This document shows positions 1 through 11,559 of a stretch of DNA of 64,000 nucleotides, piece after piece. The stretch is taken from NCBI GenBank assembly GCA_933228895.1, contig OW121849.1, positions 126,732,849 to 126,796,848 on the forward strand, given 5' to 3'. Every line of letters begins with the position of its first letter. Position 1 is the first letter of the stretch. A program made the translations under genes and the position numbers. The notes beneath the pieces were generated by a model. The model was not told the origin of the DNA and did not search any database. It worked only from the letters and a program-made list of their open reading frames with translations. Source of the stretch: Platycnemis pennipes (Eukaryota > Arthropoda > Insecta > Odonata > Platycnemididae).

Positions 1-1180
1 TAGTAAATAAAATATAAAATTAAAGAGAAAAATTACAATGTTATTATGACAGGATATTTTGAAAATACATGCCTAATTCAGCCATAAACTCATAATCAAT
101 GAATAAATTGAAATTAAAAATCCATATGTCCTATTTCTGTTTGCTACCCCGGATTCTCTTGCCCTCCTTTTCCCTATACATATGAAACTCCTTAAAATCC
201 TTGACCCTATCAATTATTTCTTATCCCTACCCACTCTTTCACCCACCCTCACTCTGCAATTAGCGATGAATCACTTGTCATATCGAGTCCTTGTCTCATC
301 CATTCCTTATTTCCTCGATTCTTTCCCGTTCTCTTCAATGGAAACTAGCAATTATTGCAATCGTGGCTTCAGCATAGCACTAACATTCGTTCACTGGTCA
401 GGAAAATTATGAATGTATCTCGAGAAAAGTAGGTAAATATGAACAAAAAAGTATGAAACCATCGGCTTTAACTGGTAGCACAGTTTCATTTCACTTGGGC
501 AGCATTTTGGACGAAGTTGGATGAAGTCTAACTGATGATGTTAAGGGGAAGATTGCTTTGACTGAGCAGGTATTTACCGACAGAAGTAAACTTCTGACAA
601 GAATCTTGAGCTAAGATAAAAAGAGAAGGTTAGTTAAGGGCTTAATAACCATTCATAGCATCTGAGACCTGAACTCTGGGGAGACATGAAGAGAAAAGAT
701 TAATTAGAGGATTTTGATATGTGGATTTGGAGGAGAATGAAAAAGGTGGAGGAATAGTGAAGAGCTGAACATGGTGAGGAAGGAAGGAATGTAGTGGCGG
801 CAACAAGGAGGAGACAGACTGGGTGTATTGAACGAGTAATAATTGACAATTCAGTACTAAAGGCCATTAATTTAGCGAACATGGTGGGTGAGGAAGAGGT
901 AGGGAAAGAAACGTAATTTTGTTATACAATTATAGCATGGATTGAGGTCGGAAATATGCATTCCTAAAAAAATAAATAATCTAGAGATGGATTCTTACGA
1001 GAAACGCATAGCAGAGTCAGTTCGATTGTTCTCTCATTCATTTCATCAAATGCGTTTTATTTGTCAGTTTCCGGTAGCCAGATCGGTAATGCGCCTATCT
1101 GGAAAAACTAAGATCCCAGTTTCGAGACCCACTCCGAACATGGATGTTGTCTTTGTCTTAGAGCTGAAAGCTGGTTCAAA
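1..1180. other. AT-rich intergenic, no gene recognised
   Basis: Short open frames occur here, none with a recognisable motif. A purine-rich stretch (about 690-910) gives antisense frames of low complexity. I see no element ends. Confidence 0.5.
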
Positions 1181-1184
1181 GACG

Positions 1185-1660
1185 ATCTTATTTGGGCGAA
1201 AATAATGCATCGAACGAGAGCCGTGACGTGACCCGAAGATGCGAACCTCGTGATGAAGCCGAATAAAATTGCATTGAAAGAGGGAAGCCACTTGGTCCCC
1301 CAGCAGGCCGAGTCTCGGATTTAATTGGCGGCAGAAAGGCGAGCCTTCGCCATGAGCTGCCTCTCAAAGGCATCCCTTTGTACCGAGCACGTTCACGACC
1401 GAGCAGGGGAGGGGAGGCGAAAGAGAACACTCGTTCCATTAAGGCGGGCTCCTTTTCGTGTCCGCGGAGCAGAACGCAAGATGAGGGCGAGAAAGGCGAG
1501 AGGAAAGATACGCGAGAAGTCGGTTCGTGTTCTCGGGCGTTCACGTCCGTGAAGCATAAAGGAATCGTCTTTTCCGCCTTGTGGGTCGCTTTCGCCATTG
1601 GATGACCAACCAGCGGCGGTAAGTTCCCCGCTGATCGCCAATGAACTCTCTGACTCCTCT
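1185..1660 (+). promoter_or_regulatory. CpG-rich patch ending in a splice-donor-like site
   Basis: This stretch is much richer in C, G and CpG than its surroundings and supports open frames in several registers on both strands, as GC-rich DNA does. No protein family is recognisable. On the plus strand it ends in GCGGCG|GTAAGT at 1619-1624, a near-perfect donor, so it could be a 5' untranslated exon or promoter of a gene extending beyond what I can trace. There is no direct evidence of transcription. Confidence 0.3.
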
Positions 1661-1679
1661 TAGACAAGTTCGAGTTCTC

Positions 1680-4600
1680 CTATCGTTCCGTCCACTCCTA
1701 TCCCATACTGCCACGTTATGACTAAGCATGTAGGCTGAGTGTACGCATTTTGCCATCAAAATAAAAGTCATAAGATCACCATAAGTAGAGACGCTCAGGC
1801 TGGGGCCACTTGAGAGAGTTAGATTTTCCTCTTTGGTTCATTTAGTGAGACTGCTATGAATCTGTGCCATACTATCGCCTTACTTGGTAGTTAATTGACG
1901 TGACTACTTTTTACTGCCAAAATATCGCTTCGTAGTTGACTTTCACTGAAATACATTGACCATTTGTGATCATCCTACATATTCTGGGTATGCAACGTTT
2001 ACACACTAAGCAAAGAGATGTCTATTTGTCTCCAATTCCCCACCATTCTTGCAACATTCTACACTTTTAGTCGGAGCATCATCCATTTAGTGCCTTTTAG
2101 AACGCGTCTAGTGCGGTATATCTTGAAAAAGGCATAACCATGCAATAACATGTATCCTTTTGTAGTTTTATTTGATAATATTCTGGCCTCCGTTTATGAT
2201 GTTAATGAATGAAGGAAAATTGCTAAAAGAATTTTGCTAAAAACTATTCCATCGCCTCTGGTCAACAGTAGTATGATTGTTTTGATGTAGTTGCTCGCTT
2301 GATTCTTCTATCAACGAACCACTTCTTTTTTTTTTTTTTACCAATACGAGCTACCAATATCTCACCTATGACCTTTCTTTGCGTAATTTTCCATCTACAT
2401 TTCCCTCGGAGGCTGGCTCCACGAAGGCATCTTAAAATGAGTGCAGTAATACTGTCATTCTAAGGGCATCTTCATTTGTAACTTTAACTATTCATTTGAT
2501 CTTCTAAATCCTTTAGGAGCCCCAGATTTCGTATTCTTCCAGCCTTGCCCTTTTAGTTGCTCTTTTTCCTTACCTTGGAGGAGCTTGCTTGGGATGTATC
2601 TTAAAATGAAGTGTTTCCATACTTTTAAGCTTATATTTATATCTGTTAGAAATTTATTTTACTGGCAGAATACACTTTATGTCTTGGCTATTCTATTTAT
2701 TATTCCCTATTAGGTCCATCCTTTTCTGGTAAATCTGCTTTTTGACAAAATTTCTCCACTACTTCAAGGTTTAGTTTCCTTTATTTTACACTGGATTTAT
2801 ATTGTTCTTTTACTATATACCTATTTTTGTCAACTTCTGCCTGATATTTCTTCAATATATCTTCCTAAGTTCATCTTTAGGCATTAAATATTTCCTTTTC
2901 AGTCTGACATAAAAACAGCGCCAAAGGCAAATAAGTATATTTGCATCAGGATAATTTTTCCTTTGAGGATATATGAATTCAAACTTCCTGTTTTCAAGTT
3001 CAAATTCTAAGTCTGCCTTCGGGTAGCTGGAATGAGTATAAAACGCAAAATGTACTTGGATGAAATCGAAGATGCATTGGCATTCTAATCCTTCGTTAGA
3101 AATACTTGAAAATAAATTCAGAGCACTTTCGAGACAGGCATGATTTTCCAGAATACCTGATACCTTATACTAAATAATGTAAATTTGAATACATCGTTGC
3201 GCCGCAATTACATGAATGAAATAAAATTTTCTGGTAATCATCATATTATATAGAACATTAATTTCCATTTTATGCAAACAATTGATTTTTCAAGGTAAGA
3301 AAATTACCTAACAAAACTCTTTCTTACTACCTTGAAAACACCATTATTTGAATTTAATTTACTTTTTCAATTTATTGCTTTCATTCCAAGACCTTATATA
3401 AACTTATTCCCATCTCTATCGAAAAGAATATAAAAAATACTCTTACCCGTAATAGTTAAGTGAAATTTTTGCGTACATTTTTCCTCTTTTTTACGTAAAA
3501 TTCGCGATAATATTCAATGGAAAAAACGGTAGCGCATGGAATTCTTCATTCGTCTATCCTATTGAGACTTTCTGCCAATATTTTTGATTTACCCAAAGCC
3601 ATTTCCTATTGAATGCATCCATTTAGCTTTCATCTCCAATCCCTGTTACTCAGCAAGCCAATAAAAGTCACTCATATGAGGTCACCATATCATTGTTCAC
3701 GTTCGTTCAAGGATGGAAGGCTCGTTGATGCGAGCCGCCTGCACTTAAAATGCCATATGATGTTGTCTGAAAATGAATCAGTCTCCGATCGACCTTCGTA
3801 GTTCGCGTTCAGAATTTTCATTGAAAGGATCTTCCTCGCTATTTCAGGAAACTTTCTAAGCGTGAACACCACTTGCTACGCGTAGCCCTCCTGACTTTAT
3901 ATAGGTGTCGACAACAATTATGTATTTTCCGCCTTTTCAAAATGATGTTTCATTTTTTTCGAGGAGTTTTTGGGGTTTCAATTCTCCCAAGTTAATTTTA
4001 AGAGGAGCTTGATAGCTTGACTTTTTGCGTTTATAACTCTTTATTTAAGTGAACGGTACAGAACAATAAAACTGTTCATGCTCAAGAGTTCACTCGTATT
4101 TGAAAGATTTGGATGATGTGGCACTGAAAAAAAAACAGTAGCGTGAGTCTATTGTGTATTACCTCGACAGCTTGCACATTTGTGATTTGGAACTTTCGCA
4201 CCAACTTGTTGATTGCATGTAAAACGATCTACGATCCCACTGATTAAATGTGCCAATGATTCACATATAAGCTATCTTAAATACCCATTCCATTCGCTAC
4301 ATATTTTCAGAGGGATTTAGACCTCAGCAATTGAGTAGTCACTAATGATTAGGTAAGCTTTGTAGATTGGCAAGCTTATCACTAACTGGACAGTCACCAT
4401 GCTCCGAGATAATTTAGTCATTTTGTTAAATACGATCTTATTGCTAAAATATGATTATTTAATAAGGAATTTGGCATTACGTAATTCCAATTTTATTCAC
4501 AGTAATACTGTACGAAGATCAAAGAGGAGACTCTTCTCCCTACATCATATTTGTATCGATGGGCTACACCTTTTCCGTCTCAATTCATGCCAGTTTCAAA

Positions 4601-4859
4601 ATTATACAAATTGGCAAAAAACTTAAAGCTGGAGGAATTCCAGGTTAATATCAAGTGAAGCGCAATATAATACATTAGAATGGTCATAGTGTATAAACTC
4701 CATTTTCTCATACGTAATTTGGTGGAATTTGCTTTACATCGCAAATGAAAAGAGTGACTTCATTATTCCACATAAATGTATTACGCTATGATCTAGGTTT
4801 CGACGGTACCCATCATCATCCAGATGATGACGGAACAAGGTATCGTTGAAATCCAGTCG
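1680..4859. other. AT-rich intergenic, nothing recognised
   Basis: No open frame with recognisable motifs. It is mostly T-rich simple sequence (for example around 2326-2340 and 2500-2900). The frames near 3613-3872 and 4399-4626 show no family signature. Confidence 0.5.
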
Positions 4860-4873
4860 AACGAAGAGTTACG

Positions 4874-5212
4874 GGGATCGGGTTGGTGTGGTGGCTAGAG
4901 TACTGGCCTCCCATCCCGAGGGCCCGGGTTCGATTCCCGGCAGTGTCGGATTTTTCAGTGGAAAACCGGTCCCCACTTGAGTGTCTAGTGGAGGGCATTT
5001 CAAATTCAATACTCCGTCCGTCGGATGGGACGTTAAGCCGTGGTCCCTTTGGCGCCTTTCGTTAAGAGTAGGATAATGCCGACACCGGGTTTCTCTCCAC
5101 CCTTCCTCCGTTCCCTGAAAACTCCTACCATTACCCAATTATCCACCTATCCTATATGGCGCAAATGACCTCAGCTGTCGGTCGCCTCCCCTAAATAACC
5201 AACCAACCAACC
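4874..5212 (+). mobile_element. tRNA-derived SINE, full length with target duplications
   Basis: The 5' head (4884-4950) has pol III A-box-like (tggtggctagag) and B-box (ggttcgattcc) sequences, followed by a unique body and a tail of (aacc)n. It is flanked by a perfect 14-bp direct repeat, AACGAAGAGTTACG, at 4860-4873 and 5213-5226. Other copies in the window are at 28003-28305 (minus), about 13965-14130 (minus, degraded) and about 57132-57420 (plus, diverged). The intact duplication marks this as the youngest of the four. Confidence 0.9.
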
Positions 5213-5226
5213 AACGAAGAGTTACG

Positions 5227-6690
5227 AAGTCACTCTTTTCCTTTACAATAACATGTAAAACTCGAAATGAGTCAAATTAATTCTTAAGTTGCTTTCAGAC
5301 GATACGTAGAGATTTCAGAGTCCATTTAGAGGATTTTAGAGTCCATTTCCTCCTTTCTTTCCCATAAAATACAGTGCTTAAGATAAGAGATAAGAAGACA
5401 CTGACTCCGCTTTATGCACTACAGCTTCATTCGCACTATTATCACATTTTCTAATTAATATTGTGTACGATATCCCAAAATACGGCTAAATGCATTCAAA
5501 ACGTGGACACTGCTGTGAAGGTTATTGAAATTATTACATTTTTCCATGCATATCACGGTATAATATACATCCAAGGCCCCGGGGAGATGAATGATGTGAG
5601 TGCAGAATATTAATCAAGCCTCTGGGAAAAGATTCACAAGGATGATTTTGCTGGCATTCCGACCTTAACATGCAATGTCAACAATGAGTCCAACAGATTA
5701 CACGTAGCCGAACGGAAGCGTTAAAGTTTAGTAGAACTCGCAAAAGATCTTGCCATAATGTGACAACACTGAAAGTCAATGATCCAAAGTTTTATTAAGT
5801 CTTGCAAACATTCTACGAATTGATTCAATAAGATGGCAGGTATGGCATGGTCTCTGTTCATTTTCTCTATCTAAAAATATTCCACGCATTGTTGACCCCA
5901 CGATATCCGATATAATCGTAGTGATTAGTGAGATAGACGGTTATTAAGTGAAGATCGCCTGGAAAATGTTTTTACGCTTCACGCTATTGATTATCTGACA
6001 AGTCTACATTACTTCATGCACAAAATGCGTCTCTCTCTCGGCGAAGCGTCTCCAAAAAACCTCAGTCTGAAGCGTAATATCATCACTAATTTGTTTGACA
6101 AGTATAAAATGTCATGTACCATTCTCCGTATTCATGCTTCCAGGATATTTTTGTGGTATTTCTTACGCGCATGTTAACACACGCAAGGAGTCTAAGTGAT
6201 CATTAAATTTAAAAACCTACAGCAAGTAGATCATTGAATTTAATAAAGCTAATTTATTACAATAATAAAGCCGTGCCAATAATACCAATTTGAAGGAAAT
6301 GCTATTCATGGATCAAGATCCTCAGTTGGATCTGCAAGTGTTTAGCACTGTTTTGAACACTGCAATGAAATTCTAAACGTCACCATGACGGCTTAAGGTT
6401 ATTTAATGACTCTCTTAGACATCAAATGAGCAATTTCCTAATTTTAAATTAGGAAGTCGTTATTTCATATCCCATAAGGTTTTTTCGTGTTCAAAAATTA
6501 AAAGAAATAATGCACGGTTACTGAAAACCAGAGACCACCTCGTGATACTTAGAAGAGCCAGAGAGGATTTCACCTCCTCTAGAGACGAGCTCCATTAATA
6601 AACGAAAAACATCTGAAAGAGGGAAACGTTCGCAAAACAAACCAGGGTAAAACTTCGTGACTGGGCGCATCAGATAAAAATCACAAAACT
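5227..6690. other. AT-rich intergenic, nothing recognised
   Basis: No open frame of note and no clear element ends were found here. Confidence 0.5.
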
Positions 6691-7300
6691 CGCGGTTCGT
6701 AAATCATTACCTCATGGACCATCGTCTTCACGACTGGCGTCCGTAAGCGAGAAGCAACCGCCTCGCTCGGAAGTGGTCTTTCGCGAGAATTGCACGGGCA
6801 GAGAAGGCAGGGGGAATAAATCACAAGTCGTCGTCATCGCGGAGTCGTGGAACTGAGCTGGGAACTCGCTGATCCAATCAGATGGGAGCCCGCACGACGA
6901 AATACAAAAAAAGATGAGTTTCGCGAAAAGTGCCGCAGGCGAGCTGTCTCCGTGACATTGCCCTTGAACGTTGATGCCTTTGCGAGCACGCACGCCGCTT
7001 GGCGGTCGACCGGTCAAAGGAGGCTGCATTCTCCTTCCCTCACTCCCCCCCTAATCTACGGCAATTTGAAATCCTCTCGTTCGAACATCCGTGATTCGAA
7101 CAACGGAGAACGACTTCCTTCGCATTCCCTCTCTCGTGAGCGCCTGCATCGAAAGAACAAGCGCCACCGAAGCATTTCTCGTCATCCAGGAGGAAGAAAG
7201 GGAACCTTGGAGGAGGGTTACTTGCTGTGAGTCACCAGCGACAGCGACTGTTTCCCGACAGCGGCCACATGCGATATAAAACTCCCTCCCCAGCGTCTAT
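6690..7300. promoter_or_regulatory. CpG-rich patch with TATA-like sequence
   Basis: GC- and CpG-rich island in AT-rich DNA. It carries a plus-strand open frame of 127 codons (6847-7230) and an antisense one of 105, both Arg/Ser-rich with no family signature, probably compositional. A donor-like GCT|GTGAGT occurs near 7226 and an ATATAAAA near 7274. It may be a promoter or untranslated exon; direction is not decided. Confidence 0.28.
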
Positions 7301-8808
7301 ACTCCCTGGCCCTTAATAGAGAAATATATGGATGAAATTTCATATGATGAAATAAAACGATACCCCCATCTCCGAAAAAAAATATGTGAATACTCTCCAC
7401 TCTTGAAATTTAATACAATCTCTTTAAGCTGCGAATGAATGAAACGCATCACCACCTTAAGATATAATGGGCTACTTTCCAGTGGACGAAGGAAGCTTAA
7501 AGGTCAACCAGTGATACAGTTAGGTAACCAGTTCATAATGAACTGAGCGGGCTCCATTATCCTGCTGCTATATCAAGTACTGAAGCGTTTACTTGGGTGA
7601 ATCCCCAAGCAATACATTCCTGCTCGAAAACCATTGTTGGTTAAGCAGGTAAACATGGCTTATATTTATTTTGAGGGATGCCGACCTGCTTCCCTCTTAT
7701 GTCCCTGCTAAGTTAAGCGAATACGCGAACATTCGGAGGCTAAATACATAAGTGTGATGTTTACTGCTTCTTCCTGTTATGAAGTATCCCAGCACAGTTG
7801 GACCATTTGTCATCGTTAAATTTAATATTTATTAATTATAACGTAAGGTTAATTCAATCATAAGGAAAAGCATAGAGAGCATTTTAGACTCGTGATTTCA
7901 ACCCATTTAATTTGCAGTAATATTATTTCTAATTACACTAACACAGGTATTACATGCATTATTAATATAGGGTAAATAATGTTCCTATCACAACAATATC
8001 GATATGTACTTTTTCGATTTCAATCCTGAGTACTTAAATTGCCTCATCACATATCTTAAAAACTGGTTTCAATTTCCCAAATGTCACTAGTTAATAGCCA
8101 AAACGCCATTGCATTGCACTTAAAACGTCTTTTCGTTGAATATTTTCTCACTTTATGGCTGTTCAAGAGGTTGTGTGGAGCGATTATATTCGCTGTTATT
8201 ATTTCCAATGCCTATAAGATTCTGTGCACCCGTAATTTCTAACGGTGTGCTCATTTTCTATCGTCCCTGACATATTCCTATTGCTGTTGAAGAGGAGTTG
8301 CTCATCGACTTATACTTGAAGTAACTAAAATAGTGAAAACGGTGACTCGTGAAATTAAAATCTCTCCGTTAAGAAATAATCAAATATTTAGTTGCATGTT
8401 GGTCAACCAACCGAAAAAAACCAAGTCATCGCGGAGTTGACAAATTAGTGAAAAGCTACTCCTAAAATAAGGTCTTTAATGAAGAACTTCTTTTGGTGAT
8501 ACCCAGACTTAAAAACTAGAAGTGAACTTTAAAAATACTGGTCAGCCGATTTGCTGAAACATAAGCATATACTACGAGCTCCATTATACCTTCTCCACGA
8601 TAAACGATAAGTATAGCGGGTGAAATAATTTGACACAAAACTTCGGGCAAAACGTTTGGCACATCGTGCTCCGTCTTATTCATCGACAATTAAGAGATAT
8701 TCGAGTTCCGCATTTTCTGCTGGTAATAATGCAAACTAGAATTTAAAAAAATCATAAATAACACTAGCAATTCCAGTTATTTTGTATTGATTACTCTATA
8801 AACGACCT

Positions 8809-8945
8809 CCAGCGCCATGGTTGACTGAGGACATACGACGACTTATCGAAGAGAGAAATAAACTAAGAAAGGCTTTCTCTCGCTCAAGGAAGTCCTCAGT
8901 TCTTGATAAATACAAATCTTACTTAAGAAAAACCCATCTATTATA
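8809..8945 (+). mobile_element. Jockey/CR1-like non-LTR retrotransposon scrap
   Basis: Translation reads PPAPWLTEDIRRLIEERNKL then RKAFSRSRKS, the endonuclease-to-RT linker typical of Jockey- or CR1-type elements (PW.T..I......R). About 45 codons are open before TAG at 8945. No RT core follows, so it is a short relic. Confidence 0.6.
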
Positions 8946-8959
8946 GCTCACTTGTGATT

Positions 8960-10200
8960 GGCTAGCCAAAATTGAAAAGTAAAATGGCTAGCTTAGTTGC
9001 TTCATTGAAACACCAGCACAAAATTAATACATCCGTAAAACGTCCAGTTGTCTTAAAACGCCACAGCGCCGTATGCTTAGTTAAAGTTATTTTCAGGAGA
9101 TATATTGATTTCTCAGTTAATTTACCTCCTTCCACTTGAAATGTGTGTTGGCAGAGTTTGCAACTGGTTCAGTGCCTGCTCATCAGAACCATGGCGTATC
9201 TTATGGCACCACGCCTCATGCGAGCATTTTAGGATTCTCCTGACCAAACCCTTGAGATCAACTTAATTCTCACTCAACACCGTCAAAGTCCATACCCACT
9301 CCTCGGAATTTCTTATTGTTCCATTTCACCATGTCACTTTGGAAGTCCGACCCTTGTGAGGCAAGGGCAACTGCGGGTTGCCTTTCATGTTCGAGCTTTA
9401 GATTTAACTTCCGCTTCGGGAGCTCTTGCTGCAACGCAGTGACATCGTCTCCGACTAGTAGGTACCTAAAAACTTTTCCTCCGGGGTGGTTACTTTTTTT
9501 GCAGACGTCTATATATTCGTATCAAAGCTTGCCCATCAGCTCATTCAGACAGCATACATAGGATGCTTCCAGCTAAACGTTCAACATGACTTTGACTATG
9601 TCAAATCTACATTTGAGACGGGATAGTGCACCATTTTAACAATATTTCATTGCATAAAATTCTTCCTTAAATTTTTAAATTGCTAAATTTCATGTCAATC
9701 ATGTATTATTCTTTATAAAAGGGTATGAATCTGAAAATGTATTGAAAAGTAGCACAAGCGGCACATTAAAATATTGCGTGCATTTTAATTTAATATGAAT
9801 AGCTCTCTCTCTAAAATGTGTAAAGAAATTTTTAATATTCATTGCTTTGCGGATAAATGGTGATAAATGCCAGTAATTATAGTAGCTTCCAAAGCGAATT
9901 CAACACCAGGTATGCAAAAGTTCGATGGTCTTGAAATTGGCTGCGTGCCGAAAGCTGTGGCGTAATATTCTTTCCCGCGGGGCAAAGAAGCCAATGGGAC
10001 ATAAATAATCACATAATTGAACTGTCTGAAACTCGCCCGCTTCGTTGTGGACAGCGTAATCCATTTCTCGGTCTTAAACCACGCCCTATTCGATACGTGG
10101 TGTAAAAAGCAGCGTATTTTTCAACTCACAGCAAGGGAGACTGCTGAGAAGGTTGGAGGGCCATCCCGAAGTTCACTGTACGCAGTACGCTGAGAGTAAA
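8960..10200. other. Intergenic, nothing recognised
   Basis: The open frame at 9316-9561 has no recognisable family. A G-rich/C-rich imperfect palindrome at 10225-10275 resembles hAT-like element ends, but no partner end was found. Confidence 0.4.
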
Positions 10201-10299
10201 ATGCTTCAGCTTAAATTTTCTCATGTAAATTGGAGGGGTGGGCGGGGGCCTTCTGGAGCCCCCCCTGGTACTTAGACCTCTTTAGATCCATTGTTCCAA

Positions 10300-10447
10300 C
10301 CCACATTTAACCTGTTCGCCACTTGCAGACAGGGGACAAGAGCACCATGGTAGCGGTATGGACGGGGGTTACCCATCCAACCTCCGTCCGAGCCCAACGT
10401 CGCTTAACTTCGGTGATCTGACGGTAATCGGTGTAACAACGTGGCCC
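10300..10447 (-). mobile_element. 5S rRNA-derived SINE (SINE3-type)
   Basis: Read on the minus strand, about 10345-10445 closely follows eukaryotic 5S rRNA: gatcaccgaagttaagcgac, then ttgggctcgg, then ttggatgggtaac, which are the internal A-box/IE and C-box regions of a type 1 pol III promoter in the right order and spacing. The 5' end (ggccacgttgttacaccgat) also fits 5S. A unique body follows to about 10300. I read it as a 5S-headed SINE or 5S retropseudogene; divergence and lack of a closed terminal stem argue against a functional 5S gene. Confidence 0.7.
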
Positions 10448-10469
10448 TTGCCCAAATTTTCTCTTAGTG

Positions 10470-10560
10470 ATATCGTTTCTCGGTGTTTCGTATACATATA
10501 ACCTGTGAGCCACCGTGAGGGTGTGTGGCAGGGGGCTAAGATCACCAAACATGCACCACT
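10470..10560 (-). repeat. Short dispersed repeat (GCATGTTTGGTG family)
   Basis: The minus strand reads gcatgtttggtgatcttagc then cccctgccacacaccctcac. The same block occurs on the plus strand near 12559-12600 and 17212-17290. It lies directly upstream of the 5S-headed SINE and may be the tail of a neighbouring SINE copy. Confidence 0.55.
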
Positions 10561-11399
10561 TAAATGCAAATAAGAGCTATAATGGTACTATTTCGTGCAG
10601 TCATGTTAGATATAAGGGCCACGTGCAACTAGGTGGTCAGTAACTACACATTAATGAATTGATTACTGGTTAGAAAAAATATTTTCCCTAATCACATTAA
10701 TCGGTATTTCCGTAGCATGCATGAGTTAGTGATGCTTAAACATGCATCGTGCACTACAGACTACTCTAGGAATTATACATAACCTAACCCTTTGCTAATC
10801 TGCCTATTGTGTTTTCTTATGGTACGCGGGAAAAATGTCATTTTAAATCTATCGGTACAACAATCTCTCTCTCTAACCTTGTTCGTCTGATCAAACCTTG
10901 CATAATACGCAGCGTCAGATTTCGGAGGGTCAGGAGATTAGTTTTAATCCATTGCAATGAAGTCCATTAAGTTTGTTGAAAGCTTGATAACTAAACAACT
11001 TCTAATTCTGCAAATGTAAATTTTCTTAAGCCACACCCTAAATCCGCTTCTAGATGAACTTTCTGACCCATATTTCAACAGAAATTCACGGAAATACATT
11101 CATTGAGAATCATTCGAGTTAGATTACTGGCACTTATTTTTAAAGATTAGATTATTAATGAACCTGAAAATATAGCTCTTCGGTGTGAAAACATCGTTTT
11201 CCAACTCGGTGATACGTATCAAGATCCTTAGTTGTGTAAGTAAGTAGCAAGTATTTCACTACAGATTTTAGAGGAAAATAGTATTGGAAAACGTTTGGTA
11301 GAGCTACATTAAAGCTTCCAATTCTGGTTGTCTTTTCAATTTTATAATCTTATGAAGAAACACGTAAATTTTCACCCTTTTCACCTACGCTACATAATG

Positions 11400-11545
11400 T
11401 GAAGGTCTCTAGGGAGATATATGGAACAAGTGATGAAGGATGTGAAAGAGAAGAAATACGTAAATATGAAGAGATTAGCCGATAGAAGAACTCAGTGGAG
11501 AGCTGCGTCAAACCAATCTGAGGATTGATGACTTATGATGATGAT
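11400..11545 (+). mobile_element. Truncated LINE 3' end
   Basis: Encodes the family's C-terminal signature (YMEQVMKDVKEKKYVNMKRL then ADRR..WRAAS), followed by a (gat)n tail. It is the same LINE family as 35690-37245, 42975-45660 and 58888-62900; only the last 45 or so codons remain. Confidence 0.75.
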
Positions 11546-11559
11546 GATACATAGTGTAA

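Noticed and set aside
1188..1667. 159-codon minus-strand frame as a gene
   Set aside because: GC-rich composition explains the length; three other frames overlap it and none is recognisable.
4884..4955. Functional tRNA gene
   Set aside because: A- and B-boxes are present, but no closed acceptor stem forms and the sequence continues into a SINE body with flanking duplications.
10345..10445. Functional 5S rRNA gene
   Set aside because: Internal promoter blocks are good, but terminal pairing and other positions are degraded and no T-run terminator follows at the right place.
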